A stretch of DNA of 64,000 bases from UBA4416 sp048498515 (GTDB lineage Bacteria; Bacteroidota; Bacteroidia; B-17B0; Aurantibacillaceae), in assembly GCA_048498515.1 (NCBI GenBank), contig JBEHXV010000009.1, forward strand, positions 88,887 through 152,886. The letters are read 5' to 3'. The position numbers and the translations under genes were made by a program. Below, piece after piece: positions 24,553 through 33,893 of this stretch. The notes under the pieces were generated by a model, which was given only the letters and a program-made list of their open reading frames with translations, was not told the DNA's origin and did no database searches. Position 1 is the stretch's first letter. Every line of letters begins with the position of its first letter.

Positions 24553-24585
24553 CTTATTCTTCTGCACTAATAATTTTAGCATTTT

Positions 24586-24620
24586 TTTGAATTTCCCTTC
24601 CCCTATTTTCCTTAGCTTTG
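24586..24620 (+). promoter_or_regulatory. Promoter of the secreted rhodanese-like gene
   Basis: TTTG at 24586-24589, a 23-bp spacer and TAGCTTTG at 24613-24620, an exact -7 match, give a leader of about 14 nt. The gene downstream of the TIR/Roco gene therefore has its own promoter. Confidence 0.6.
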
Positions 24621-24638
24621 GTTACCAAAAATAAGTTT

Positions 24639-25061
24639 ATGAAAGTACTGTTTACCCTCGCCTTTGTTTTAGCCGGATTAGCGGCCACTTATGCCCAGGC
24701 CCCAACCTGGAAAAAAGAACAATTAATGCCTACCAAGGAATTGGCCGATAAAATCACTGCCAATGCCAAAGATAAACCCCTTATTTTTAACGTAGGCCCT
24801 ATGGATAATATTAAAGGCGCTGTAGCCGTTGGGGCCGCTACCAACATTACCTTTGCCGATAAAATGAAAGGCAACCTGGCCATGGTGAACAAAACCAGGT
24901 CGGTAGTGGTGTATTGCGGTTGCTGCTCGTACCAAAGCTGCCCAAACATTAAACCAGCCTACGATATTTTAATTTCCCAGGGTTTTAAAAATACCAAAGT
25001 ACTGGAGTTACCCGAAGGACTGAAACCGGACTGGGTAGCTAAAGACTATCCGATGGAATAA
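24639..25061 (+). CDS. Secreted rhodanese-like protein
   Basis: 140 residues from MKVLFTLAFVLAGLAATYAQ at 24639 (the TTG at 24618 lies in the -7 box). The signal peptide is cleaved after YAQ. The mature domain keeps the rhodanese layout, with the active-site-like loop VYCGCCSYQSCPNIKPAYD; the several cysteines in this loop differ from the usual single-Cys CxxGxR. A sulfur-transfer or metal-binding role in the periplasm is possible. Confidence 0.75.
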   Translation: MKVLFTLAFVLAGLAATYAQAPTWKKEQLMPTKELADKITANAKDKPLIFNVGPMDNIKGAVAVGAATNITFADKMKGNLAMVNKTRSVVVYCGCCSYQSCPNIKPAYDILISQGFKNTKVLELPEGLKPDWVAKDYPME

Positions 25062-25070
25062 AAAAAATGC

Positions 25071-25124
25071 TGTCACTTCGAGTACATTTGCCTGCCTCCT
25101 GCAAATGTGTATCGAGAAGTGATA
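25071..25124. repeat. Imperfect inverted repeat, REP-like element
   Basis: The left arm (TGTCACTTCGAG then TACATTTGC) pairs with the right arm (GCAAATGTGTATCGAGAAGT then GATA) with small bulges, around CTGCCTCCT. I recall similar TCTCGATAC...GAAGTGAC elements scattered between genes in Bacteroidota. It lies immediately after the rhodanese-like gene. Confidence 0.6.
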
Positions 25125-25193
25125 AAAGAACAGTTCCCGATGCGTTTTTTGTAAAAGACAGCAAAAACATTCGAACTGACAGAAAATATTCCC

Positions 25194-25222
25194 AAAGGCT
25201 GCCCAACAGGCAGCCTTTTTTT
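25194..25222 (+). terminator. Intrinsic terminator
   Basis: AAAGGCTGCC (25194-25203), loop CAACA, GGCAGCCTTT (25209-25218) and a T-run to 25222. It ends transcription from the rhodanese-like gene. Confidence 0.85.
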
Positions 25223-25257
25223 GGCACCGGATTTTATTGATCCTATTAAAAAAGATC

Positions 25258-25557
25258 ATGAAAACCGTCATCACTTTATTATTCCTCATTTTTGCTACCG
25301 GCTGCGCCGTGGCGCAAACACCCGCGGTTAAAACCAATACCAATTCCATTAATGCCCTCTCTGTTCCCGAAGCTGTAAAAAATACCTTTAAAAACGAGTT
25401 CCCAACCCTACAGCCAAAATGGGAAACTGATAATAAAAACTACAAAGCCATTTACAGCAATCCCAAAACCAACAGCAAAGGCATTATTACCTACGATGCC
25501 AACGGAAACGTCATTAACCGGGATGTGGAAACCAACGCTTCACCTGAAGAAAAATAA
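25258..25557 (+). CDS. Secreted small protein, PepSY-like, unknown
   Basis: 99 residues from MKTVITLLFLIFATGCAVAQ at 25258, with a signal peptide that could be cleaved as a lipoprotein (ATGC) or after VAQ. The mature part (SVPEAVKNTFKNEFPTLQPK, WETDNKNYKAIY, GIITYDANGNVINRD) matches the BLF/PepSY-like pattern of small Bacteroidota periplasmic proteins. Function unknown. Confidence 0.75.
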   Translation: MKTVITLLFLIFATGCAVAQTPAVKTNTNSINALSVPEAVKNTFKNEFPTLQPKWETDNKNYKAIYSNPKTNSKGIITYDANGNVINRDVETNASPEEK

Positions 25558-25578
25558 GCAAAGCTTTATCTACTCAAA

Positions 25579-25610
25579 CACTTGTACATAAAAAGGCCGC
25601 ACTTGTACAT
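25579..25610 (+). promoter_or_regulatory. Direct repeat (CACTTGTACAT x2, 21-bp period), likely LytTR operator
   Basis: CACTTGTACAT occurs at 25579-25589 and 25600-25610, exactly 21 bp apart, the two-turn spacing typical of LytTR-domain binding sites. It precedes the sensor kinase/LytTR operon. A closely similar pair lies at 28389-28419 upstream of the NHL adhesin. Confidence 0.6.
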
Positions 25611-25671
25611 TTGTTATAAATACGGCAAATTTATTGAGATTTATGCCTAAATTTCCTTCTCAGTAAACCCC

Positions 25672-27624
25672 ATGAAACAAGCCGCTTGTTTAGCCTTTCT
25701 GCTTATTTTTTGCAAACATTGCTTTTGCCAGAATCCCTATAACATCGATAGCCTGCTAAAGGTATTACCCACACAGGCCGAAGATTCTTTAAAAGTGCGA
25801 ACACTTGTAAGAATTACCAACCATTATATGCTGAGCGATTTGCCAAAGGCAATGGAATACAGCAAACAGGTATATGACTTATCCAATAAAATAAAATGGA
25901 AAAAGGGATGCGTGTTATCTTATGCGCTTACCGGCAGCGCGTATTATTACCAAGGAAATTTCCCCCAGGCTTTAATTTACCGTCAAAAAGAATTAAAGGG
26001 CTGGCAGGAAATGGGGTACAAACCACAAGCCTGTATGACGTTGGGCAACCTGGCCACCCTTTACTCCGACCTTGGCGATAACGTAAAGGCTCTCGAACAG
26101 TACTTTATCACGCTCCAATTGGCCAATGACACTAAAGATACAGAAACAACCACCTCCACTTTATGCAACATCGGCGTGCTATACAAAGACATGGGCGATA
26201 CTGTAAAAGCCCTTAATTATCTCAACAGGGCCTTAAAGTTATCCGAAATTTACGGTTACCGTCATCTTTCATCCTTAAACCTTATCAATATCGGGAGTAT
26301 TTATTCCGACAAGTGTCAATTTTCCGTCGCGCTTGATTATTACAGCAAAGCCCTTAAAATTGATGAGGAGCAGGGAAACCAACAAACCCTGCCAGGGCTG
26401 CTAACCAACATCGCGGGGATTTACCAGTTGCAAAGCGACTTAGCGAAAAAGGCAGGGAACACAACCCTGATGAATGAAAAAGCGAAGGAAGCATGGCATA
26501 TTTTCAACAAAGCTCTTAACGAAGCCCGGGCCACCGACAACCTGTTCATAGAAGCATCTGTTCTGGGAGACCTTGCTGCCATAAACACATCCAACAAAAA
26601 TTTCGGGGAAGCTGAAAAAGACCTGAAACAATCACACGCCCTGGCCGATAGCATTGGAGCCGTCGATCTGCTGATTAGCAATCATCAGCGCTTTTATGAA
26701 TTGTATAAAGGCATGAAACGTTACCCCGAAGCTTTTGAACATAATGAAAGATACATGGCTTTAAAAGACAGCATTTACGGCCTTCAGAATAAAAATGCGA
26801 TCTCCGAGCTTCAGGTAAAATACGATACGGAAAAAAAGGAAGCGGAAAACAACGCGCTTGCTCAAAAAAACAAGATCCTTGAGCTGTCGGTTACCAATAA
26901 CAGGTACCTCACCTTTAGCCTTGTTACCCTATGCTTATTAATTATTGGAATTGGCTATTTGGTGGTGCGGCAAAACAAACTCCGGTCAAAACAGGAGAAT
27001 GCAAGGCTGGAACAAAAGCTGTTGCGTACCCAAATGAATCCTCATTTTATCTTCAACTCGCTGGCCAATATTGAGAGCTTTATTTACGAACATCAACCAA
27101 AAGAAGCAGGCGATTACCTTGCCCGCTTTGCCAGGTTGATGCGCCTGATCCTTGAAAACTCATCGTCCGAATACATTTCGCTTGATAAGGAAATTGAAAC
27201 CCTGAACTACTATTTTTCGCTGCAAAAATTGCGTTTAAACGATAACCTTGAGTACATTATTGATGTTGACAAGGCAATTATTCCCAAAAACATATTGTTA
27301 CCACCCATGCTTACACAACCTTTTATTGAAAATGCCATAGAGCATGGCTTCAGGGGGATAAGCGAAACCGGAAAAGTGATGGTGCGATTTGCCCTTAAAG
27401 AAAACAAGCTCGAAATAAAAATTATAGATAACGGTATTGGCATTGCAAAAGCACAGCAGCAAAAAGAGCTATACCAAAAACATAATTCAATGGCGATCAA
27501 AATAACTCATGAACGCTTAAAATTTTTAAACAGGATCAAACATCAAAAACTTGTTTTTAGCATTAAAGAAATAAATTCAGCCGGTCAAAAAGGAACCGAA
27601 GTTCTCTTTACCATACCGGTATAA
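25672..27624 (+). CDS. TPR sensor histidine kinase (LytS/YehU type)
   Basis: 650 residues: signal peptide (MKQAACLAFLLIFCKHCFCQ), periplasmic TPR repeats (about 60-380: ALEQYFITLQLAND, ALNYLNRALKLSE, ALDYYSKALKIDE), one membrane helix (about 415-435), then the His_kinase domain with QMNPHFIFNSLANIESFIYE and the ATP-binding region PFIENAIEHGF...IIDNGIG. Typical of Bacteroidota kinases that partner with LytTR regulators. The partner starts 10 bp downstream. Confidence 0.93.
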   Translation: MKQAACLAFLLIFCKHCFCQNPYNIDSLLKVLPTQAEDSLKVRTLVRITNHYMLSDLPKAMEYSKQVYDLSNKIKWKKGCVLSYALTGSAYYYQGNFPQALIYRQKELKGWQEMGYKPQACMTLGNLATLYSDLGDNVKALEQYFITLQLANDTKDTETTTSTLCNIGVLYKDMGDTVKALNYLNRALKLSEIYGYRHLSSLNLINIGSIYSDKCQFSVALDYYSKALKIDEEQGNQQTLPGLLTNIAGIYQLQSDLAKKAGNTTLMNEKAKEAWHIFNKALNEARATDNLFIEASVLGDLAAINTSNKNFGEAEKDLKQSHALADSIGAVDLLISNHQRFYELYKGMKRYPEAFEHNERYMALKDSIYGLQNKNAISELQVKYDTEKKEAENNALAQKNKILELSVTNNRYLTFSLVTLCLLIIGIGYLVVRQNKLRSKQENARLEQKLLRTQMNPHFIFNSLANIESFIYEHQPKEAGDYLARFARLMRLILENSSSEYISLDKEIETLNYYFSLQKLRLNDNLEYIIDVDKAIIPKNILLPPMLTQPFIENAIEHGFRGISETGKVMVRFALKENKLEIKIIDNGIGIAKAQQQKELYQKHNSMAIKITHERLKFLNRIKHQKLVFSIKEINSAGQKGTEVLFTIPV

Positions 27625-27634
27625 TTAGTGAAGC

Positions 27635-28387
27635 TTGGATAAATTAAAGGTCATAATCATTGATGATGAAAAAAGGATCAGGACATCGCTTGTCCATGTT
27701 CTGAAACTTCATTATCCCGAAGCGGAAGTAATTGGAGAGGCCGAGAACATTCAGCAAGCCGGCGAACTGCTTAAAATAAAGGTGCCCGATGTTGTTTTAC
27801 TCGACATAAAAATGCCGGGCGGCGACGGCTTTGAGCTGCTGAAGCAACTGGTGCCTGTAGATTTTAAAATCATTTTCATTACCGCCTTCGACCAATATGC
27901 CATAGAAGCCATTAAGTACAGCGCGCTGGATTATTTGCTGAAACCTGTTATTCCCGGCGAACTTGTTAACGCGCTTGATAAAGCAAAGAATGAATTAAAT
28001 AAAGAAAAAGAGAACAAAAGATTAAAAGAGCTTTTGGATAATATTGAAAAAAAGGACCGGAAAATTGTGCTCAATACCCAGGAAGCGACCTTTATAATTG
28101 ATGTAGCCGACATTGTAAGATGCGAAGCCGACAGGAACTATACCCGTTTTTTTCTGACAGATAAAAGGCGCATCCTTGTATCAGGCGGACTGAAAGAATA
28201 TGAAGAGGCCCTGAAAGAACACCATTTCATACGGTCGCATCATTCGCATCTAATAAACACAGCCCTGATAGACCGGCTCGAAAAACGAAATGGCGGTGTC
28301 CTGCTTTTAAAAGATGGATCGGAAGTGCCTGTATCTACCAGGAAATATCCGGAGTTGACCGAACTGTTAAAAGGCCTGAATCATTAA
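27635..28387 (+). CDS. LytTR-type response regulator
   Basis: 250 residues starting with a TTG codon (MDKLKVIIIDDEKRIRTSL). The receiver domain has its phospho-Asp in VVLLDIKMPGGDG, and the LytTR DNA-binding domain (about 140-245) shows IVRCEADRNYTRFFLTD and FIRSHHSHLINTALIDRLEK. It follows the sensor kinase and probably controls the operon itself and the NHL adhesin through the GTACAT repeats. Confidence 0.93.
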   Translation: MDKLKVIIIDDEKRIRTSLVHVLKLHYPEAEVIGEAENIQQAGELLKIKVPDVVLLDIKMPGGDGFELLKQLVPVDFKIIFITAFDQYAIEAIKYSALDYLLKPVIPGELVNALDKAKNELNKEKENKRLKELLDNIEKKDRKIVLNTQEATFIIDVADIVRCEADRNYTRFFLTDKRRILVSGGLKEYEEALKEHHFIRSHHSHLINTALIDRLEKRNGGVLLLKDGSEVPVSTRKYPELTELLKGLNH

Positions 28388-28388
28388 C

Positions 28389-28419
28389 ACCTGTACATAA
28401 AACCGCTACAATAGTACAT
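28389..28419 (+). promoter_or_regulatory. Direct repeat (GTACAT x2, 21-bp period) upstream of the NHL adhesin
   Basis: ACCTGTACAT (28389-28398) and AATAGTACAT (28410-28419) repeat with a 21-bp period. The first half and its flank (TGTACATAAAA) are nearly identical to the site upstream of the kinase gene. A TTTG follows at 28429-28432 with a weak TATATTTA at 28448-28455. Confidence 0.55.
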
Positions 28420-28487
28420 TGAGTGTCGTTTGTTCTTAGTATACGTTTATATTTACATACATATTTAAAACCCTAATACCTAACCCC

Positions 28488-31133
28488 ATGAAAACAAAAT
28501 CCTTAACTGCTTATTGCAAATTAACTTTTGTATTTATTTTGCTGGGCTTTGTGTCGAAAGCGCAAATTATAACTACTGTTGCCGGCACAAACGATGCCGG
28601 TTATCTTGGCGATAGCTTACAAGGCGTAGTGTCGGAGGTAAATTTACCCGAAGGTGGCATGGCCATGGACGCGGCAGGCAACGTCTATTTTTGCGACTAC
28701 CAGAATAACCGTGTCAGGAAACTGGATGCTGCTACCGGTACGCTTGTAAATGTTGCCGGTAATGGCGTTAATGGTTTTGGTGGCGATGGCGGACCGGCAA
28801 AACAGGCAAAATTAAAAGGCCCCATGGCTGTTGCACTGGATAAAGCCGGAAACATTTACATTGCCGATTATGGCAACAGGCGCATCAGGAAGGTAAGCGC
28901 CGCAACCGGAAATATCAGCACCATTGCGGGAACCGGAAACTATGGCCCATACAATGGCGACGGTATAGCGGCTACATTGGCCAATTTGTTTGAAACTACA
29001 GGTATTGCCGTAGATACAGCGGGTAACGTGTATTTTTCTCACCTGGGCGATATGCGTGTGAGGAAAATTGATAAAACAAGCGGCTTTATTTCAACTGTTG
29101 CGGGTACCGGCACCGCAGGATATAATGGCGACAATATTGCGGCAAATACTGCCCAGTTAAATTTCCCTTACGGGCTGGCATTTGATAAATTGAATAATTT
29201 ATACGTTGCCGATAAGGATAATTACCGTATCCGCAAGATCTCCCTGGCCACTGGTAGCATTACAACCGTAGCCGGCAATGGTACCTATGGTAATGGAGGA
29301 GATGGTAACCCGGCTACATCGGCCAATATAAAAGAAGCCTGGGACGTGGATGTAGACACATCAGGGAATATTTACATTGCCGATCGTTTTGATAATACCA
29401 TCCGTAAAGTAGACATTTCATCCATTATCCATACCGTAGCAGGAACAGGTACCTCTGGCTATAGTGGTGATGGTGGGCTTGCCACTAATGCCATGCTCAG
29501 CGCCTGCAGCGGTGTGGTAGCAAATGACTGCGGTGGTTTTTACATTAACGACAGAACCAATTCACGCATCAGGAAAGTAAGCTCCTATAATTTTTCGGCA
29601 ACAAGCGCCGATGCCAAATGTTTTGCCGCCTGCGACGGGACCGTACAGGTTACATCCACCGGCGGTCAGGCACCTTATGCATACAACTGGTCGGGTGGCT
29701 TAGGCTCAGGATCAACGTATACAACTGTTTGCGCCGGCAATTATGTAGTAACTTCTACCGATGCCAGTGGTTGTAAGGAACAATTATACATCGTCATCGC
29801 ACAACCAACACAGTTTTCGGTTTCTGCTACCACTCAAACCAATGTAACCTGCAATACAAATGGCGCCGGGCTTGCTTACACTGATGGTGGCGCCGGCGGA
29901 CCAAATACTTACCTGTGGTCGGGAAGCACATCAACTACGGCTATTGGATACAACCTGGCACCAGGCATTCACACCGTTACTATTAGCGATGTCAATAATT
30001 GCGTAGCTACTGCAACCTTAAACATTTTGTTTACCCCAACGCTGGCCGTTTCTGTAAATGTTACCCATGTCACTTGCGGCAGTCTTGGCTCGGCAACAGT
30101 TTCACCAACAGGTACGGGACCCTATACCTACACATGGTCAACAACGGCTAACACCAATACCATTTCCTCTCTTAGTGCCGGGAACTATAGTGTAACCGTT
30201 ACCGATGGGAATGGCTGCATGAGAACCAATACTGTTCTTATATCAACCCTTAGCCCCACATTTGCCTCTGTGCCAATCTGTTTTATTACCGTTGACTCTC
30301 TTTCCCAACACAACGTCATTACATGGGAAAAGACATTGTTTGCCTCGGCCGATAGTTTTTTCATCTACCGTGAAGTAGCAACCAACCAGTATAAAAAAAT
30401 TCAATCGCAACCATACAGCGCTTTTAGCCAGTTTACAGACACCGTACGCACATTATATTTCCCTAACACCGGCGACCCGAATGTGGGAACATACCGCTAC
30501 AAATTAAAAACGCGTAACAGCTGTGGTGAATACAGTGAATTTAGTCCTTACCACAACACCATTTACATTAACAACTCAAACGGAACTTTTTCGTGGCCTC
30601 AGTTATATGAAATAGAAGGAGCGGCAAATCCTGCAATAGCATACATATTGGAAAGGGATAATTTAAGTAATGGCAACTGGCAGGCAATTGGCAGTGTTGC
30701 CGGAACACAGCAGTTCATTATTGATCCCAATTATTCCAGCTACCAGGCAACGGCATCCTGGAGGGTGAGAACACAATGGAACATTTCATGTACGCCTACC
30801 CTTAAATCATCATCGGCCACAAGCCTTTCCTACTCCAACCGGATTAAGCTCAATACCGTTGGCCTGAAAGAAAACAGCATAGACACGTATTTAAACATTT
30901 ACCCTAATCCTTCAAATGGCGTGATTATGGTTTCATTGAAACAATCTTCTCTAAACGGTAAAAACATGAGCATTGACATCACCACTATTTCAGGGCAGGT
31001 TATTTACACCTACCATGGCGACAGTTTTGAAGACTTGAAAATTGACCTTGGGGAGCAAGCAAGCGGTATTTATTTTGTGAAATTTAAAAGCGACACCCAG
31101 CTTTCATCAGGCAAGATCATTCTTTTAAAATAA
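28488..31133 (+). CDS. NHL-repeat/SprB-repeat T9SS surface protein
   Basis: 881 residues. Signal peptide (to about 25), five or six NHL beta-propeller repeats (about 30-360, each with GNIYIADYGNRRIRKV-like and IAGTG...GDG elements), then three SprB-type repeats (e.g. PYAYNWSGGLGSG, GPYTYTWSTTANTNT), a fibronectin-like part, and a C-terminal type A T9SS sorting domain (YLNIYPNPSNGVIMVSL ... GIYFVKFKS). Exported to the cell surface, probably an adhesin or gliding-related protein. Its upstream repeat suggests control by the adjacent LytTR regulator. Confidence 0.93.
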   Translation: MKTKSLTAYCKLTFVFILLGFVSKAQIITTVAGTNDAGYLGDSLQGVVSEVNLPEGGMAMDAAGNVYFCDYQNNRVRKLDAATGTLVNVAGNGVNGFGGDGGPAKQAKLKGPMAVALDKAGNIYIADYGNRRIRKVSAATGNISTIAGTGNYGPYNGDGIAATLANLFETTGIAVDTAGNVYFSHLGDMRVRKIDKTSGFISTVAGTGTAGYNGDNIAANTAQLNFPYGLAFDKLNNLYVADKDNYRIRKISLATGSITTVAGNGTYGNGGDGNPATSANIKEAWDVDVDTSGNIYIADRFDNTIRKVDISSIIHTVAGTGTSGYSGDGGLATNAMLSACSGVVANDCGGFYINDRTNSRIRKVSSYNFSATSADAKCFAACDGTVQVTSTGGQAPYAYNWSGGLGSGSTYTTVCAGNYVVTSTDASGCKEQLYIVIAQPTQFSVSATTQTNVTCNTNGAGLAYTDGGAGGPNTYLWSGSTSTTAIGYNLAPGIHTVTISDVNNCVATATLNILFTPTLAVSVNVTHVTCGSLGSATVSPTGTGPYTYTWSTTANTNTISSLSAGNYSVTVTDGNGCMRTNTVLISTLSPTFASVPICFITVDSLSQHNVITWEKTLFASADSFFIYREVATNQYKKIQSQPYSAFSQFTDTVRTLYFPNTGDPNVGTYRYKLKTRNSCGEYSEFSPYHNTIYINNSNGTFSWPQLYEIEGAANPAIAYILERDNLSNGNWQAIGSVAGTQQFIIDPNYSSYQATASWRVRTQWNISCTPTLKSSSATSLSYSNRIKLNTVGLKENSIDTYLNIYPNPSNGVIMVSLKQSSLNGKNMSIDITTISGQVIYTYHGDSFEDLKIDLGEQASGIYFVKFKSDTQLSSGKIILLK

Positions 31134-31151
31134 CCTGATTTTATAGTTAAT

Positions 31152-31197
31152 AAACTAAATGAGGAACCGCATAATGTGGCTCCTCATTTTAGTTTAA
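31152..31197 (+). terminator. Intrinsic terminator after the NHL adhesin
   Basis: AAACTAAATGAGGA (31152-31165) pairs with TCCTCATTTTAGTTT (31181-31195) around a GC-containing inner stem. A/T flanks on both sides make it functional in either direction. Confidence 0.75.
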
Positions 31198-31260
31198 TTT
31201 TCCCCGGTTTGTTTGGTATATAGTTTTATCAATATATTTATATACCGATATTAAAACACC

Positions 31261-31698
31261 ATGGAAACCCAGAACTATAAAAACCACATCCACTATTACC
31301 CTCCACATCATTTTTTCTTTTATGGTTTTGCGGGTTTGATCTTTAGTATAAGCATATATGCACTGATTAAAAGCGAGGAACATACCTTATTGTGGGCTCT
31401 CCTTTCAGCCATTGTTTTTATGCTTGTATGGTTAAGCTTTATGCTAAGGCAGCATTATTCCCTGGGGAACCAGAACCGCATAGCCCGCCTGGAGCTACGC
31501 TTTAGGTACTACACCATAACGCAAAAGCATTTCGAAGAACTGGAGCACCATTTGTCACTAGCGCAGATCCTGGCTTTGCGCTTTGCTTCTAATAACGAAC
31601 TGGTAGCTTTAACAGAGAGGGCTATTAAAGAAAAATTGTCGCCCGATGACATTAAACGTTCCATTAAAAACTGGATCCCTGATTACATGAGAGTATAA
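31261..31698 (+). CDS. DUF6526-like membrane protein
   Basis: 145 residues: a short N-terminal segment (METQNYKNHIHYYPPHHFFF), two membrane helices (about 20-38 and 45-62), and a helical cytosolic tail (RIARLELRFRYYTITQKHFE ... LSPDDIKRSIKNWIPDYMRV). NYKNHxxYxxxHHF and the RLExRFRYY segment are what I recall of this Bacteroidota family. Function unknown. Confidence 0.85.
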   Translation: METQNYKNHIHYYPPHHFFFYGFAGLIFSISIYALIKSEEHTLLWALLSAIVFMLVWLSFMLRQHYSLGNQNRIARLELRFRYYTITQKHFEELEHHLSLAQILALRFASNNELVALTERAIKEKLSPDDIKRSIKNWIPDYMRV

Positions 31699-31716
31699 AC
31701 CAAACCTAAATTCATT

Positions 31717-32271
31717 ATGACCATAGCCATTATTTCAGCAAGCATCCGCACCGGAAGAAACAGCCATCGTGTAGCACTCTTTTTTGAGAACTATATAAAA
31801 GAACATCAATTGGGTGACATAAAAATGCTGGACCTGAATAGTTATCAATTCCCCATTTTTGAAGAACGCCTGAAGAACATGGCGGAACCACCAACAAAAG
31901 CGCTTGAATTTTCGGAAGATGTAAAAAAGGCCGATGCCGTACTCATTGTTACGCCTGAGTACAATGGCGGTTACCCTGCCAGTTTAAAAAATGTGGTTGA
32001 CCTGCTCACCAGCGAATGGAAACGAAAACCTATTGCCATTTCAACTGTTTCGTCGGGAGCCTTTGGCGGGTCGCAGGTCATTACCTCTTTGCAGTTCAGT
32101 TTATGGAAACAGGGCGCCTTTGTTGTTCCGGCCATGTTCCCGGTACCTAATATAGAAAAAAGCTATGATGAAGCCGGGAAGCCTGCTGACAAAGAAGCAA
32201 CTGAAAAACGTGCGAAAACATTTTTAGATGAGTTGTTGTGGTTTGCGGAAGCCAGACAAAAAATGAAGTAA
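31717..32271 (+). CDS. NADPH-dependent FMN reductase family protein
   Basis: 184 residues of flavodoxin-like fold. The FMN phosphate loop is SASIRTGRNSHRVAL and the second flavin-contacting loop is VTPEYNGGYPASLKNVVDLL, followed by SSGAFGGSQV. Family members (ChrR, azoreductase) reduce quinones, chromate or azo dyes. It lies 18 bp after the DUF6526-like gene. Confidence 0.92.
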   Translation: MTIAIISASIRTGRNSHRVALFFENYIKEHQLGDIKMLDLNSYQFPIFEERLKNMAEPPTKALEFSEDVKKADAVLIVTPEYNGGYPASLKNVVDLLTSEWKRKPIAISTVSSGAFGGSQVITSLQFSLWKQGAFVVPAMFPVPNIEKSYDEAGKPADKEATEKRAKTFLDELLWFAEARQKMK

Positions 32272-32320
32272 ATTATCATTTTGATGGATATTGTTTCACA
32301 AATCAGGCCTATTGAATCAT

Positions 32321-32480
32321 TTTTCTTTTACTTTTTTCCTTGGATGAAAAAAGTAAGCAAAAAAATCAAGTCAAAACGATCGCTCCCCGCTCTTCCAATT
32401 TTTAAGTTTCGCAGCTGAAAAACACTAAAGGTTTTTCAGGCTCAACTAAAAAAATTGAAATTCACATCTTGTCGGCGCCG
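32321..32480 (+). repeat. Dispersed intergenic repeat, copy A (~115-bp core plus hairpin)
   Basis: The core 32366-32480 (AAGTCAAAACGATCG ... CTGAAAAACACTAAAGG ... CACATCTTGTCGGCG) is nearly identical to the reverse complement of 44164-44278. Inside, CTGAAAAAC/GTTTTTCAG forms a hairpin; before it TTACTTTTTTC/GAAAAAAGTAA (32328-32355) forms another. This fills the 293-bp gap between convergent genes and could act as a terminator. No coding sequence. Confidence 0.8.
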
Positions 32481-32563
32481 CGTTTTGACAGGCCCACGCG
32501 CCGCGTCGAATAACCCTTATAACAATATAAAAAAGAAACAGCCCCAGATATCTCTCAGAGCAA

Positions 32564-33799
32564 TTATTCTATTGCTTCCTCAGGACTTACAAACTCTTTT
32601 TCGCTTTTAGCGATCACCATCGTGGCTACGCCATTTCCAATAATGTTGGTAATAGCCCTGGCCTCGCTCATAAACTTATCTACCCCTAATAAGAAAGCCA
32701 GGCCTTCAACAGGAATTTTATGAATGGCCGTAAGTGTAGAAGCCAATACAATGAAACCGCTTCCCGTTACCCCGGCTGCACCTTTTGAGGTGAGCATAAG
32801 AATACCAATGATGCTGGCCATTTCTCCTACGGATAATTCTACTTTATACAACTGCGCAATAAAAATAACGGCCATTGATAAATAGATGGACGTACCATCC
32901 AGGTTAAAGGAATAACCGGTTGGCACCACCAAGCCTACTACCGATTTGCTGCAACCCATTTTCTCCAGTTTATTCATCAGTGAGGGTAAAGCCGCTTCGG
33001 AAGACGATGTACCCAGTACGATCAATAATTCTTCTTTAATGTATTCTAAAAATGAAAAAATGCTGGCCTTATAATATTTTAAGATAGTGCCAAGCACCAG
33101 AAAAATAAACAGTGCCATGGTAATGTAAACGCATAACAATAATTTTGCTAAAGGCAACAAACTGGCAATACCAAATTTACCAACGGCAAAGGCCATGCCT
33201 CCAAAAGCCCCAATGGGCGCCAGGTACATAATAAATTTTAAGATCTTAAAAACAAATTGCGAGGCAGTTTCAAAACCTGCAACAATTTTTTCTCTCTGCC
33301 TTAGGTTACTGATAACAATACCCGCTATTAAGGCTACAAGCAACACCTGCAAGGTAAAGTTGGACAGGAAGAAACCCAACCAGCTAAAAGCCTGGGGGTT
33401 TTGCGTGTACTTGGATGCATCTTTTGCTGTTAAACCAGCAAGGTCAATATTGCCCGGTTGTAAAAAATGAGCCACCAGTAATCCCAGCATCAATGCAAAG
33501 GTTGTCACCACTTCAAAATACACCAAGGATTTGATGCCGATGCGGCCCACTTTCTTTAAATCGCCCATGCCACTAATACCAAGTACTATGGTTAAAAATA
33601 CAATGGGCCCGATAAATATTTTAATGATGTCGACAAATGTTTTGCCAACAATTTCCATCTTAACGCCTACAGACGGGTAAAAATGCCCAACCAGCACACC
33701 GGCAATAATAGCGCTAAGCACATGCAATGCCGTGTTGGTTAAAATCCTGTATGAAAGCGATCGTGGTTTTTGGGGAGCTGCTTCTTTCAGTTTAGCCAT
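32564..33799 (-). CDS. Dicarboxylate/amino acid:cation symporter (DAACS family)
   Basis: 411 residues with eight membrane helices and two re-entrant loops of the DctA/GltP fold: the serine-rich loop LGTSSSEAALPSLM, the helix PTGYSFNLDGTSIYLSMAVI and the C-terminal loop TSKGAAGVTGSGFIVLASTL carrying the substrate and cation ligands. Imports C4-dicarboxylates or glutamate/aspartate with H+ or Na+. Normal length. Monocistronic. Confidence 0.95.
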   Translation of the reverse strand: MAKLKEAAPQKPRSLSYRILTNTALHVLSAIIAGVLVGHFYPSVGVKMEIVGKTFVDIIKIFIGPIVFLTIVLGISGMGDLKKVGRIGIKSLVYFEVVTTFALMLGLLVAHFLQPGNIDLAGLTAKDASKYTQNPQAFSWLGFFLSNFTLQVLLVALIAGIVISNLRQREKIVAGFETASQFVFKILKFIMYLAPIGAFGGMAFAVGKFGIASLLPLAKLLLCVYITMALFIFLVLGTILKYYKASIFSFLEYIKEELLIVLGTSSSEAALPSLMNKLEKMGCSKSVVGLVVPTGYSFNLDGTSIYLSMAVIFIAQLYKVELSVGEMASIIGILMLTSKGAAGVTGSGFIVLASTLTAIHKIPVEGLAFLLGVDKFMSEARAITNIIGNGVATMVIAKSEKEFVSPEEAIE

Positions 33800-33893
33800 A
33801 ACTAAAAGTAAGCATAATAAAGTAAATAGTACACTTATTTAGGAAACACCTGCCAGGTTTATAAACCGTTTGGTATAAAACCTGACCGATGTA

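Noticed and set aside
28570..29560. Repeated DNA in the NHL genes as a possible tandem repeat element
   Set aside because: Repeats are protein-level NHL units with divergent codons, not DNA repeats.
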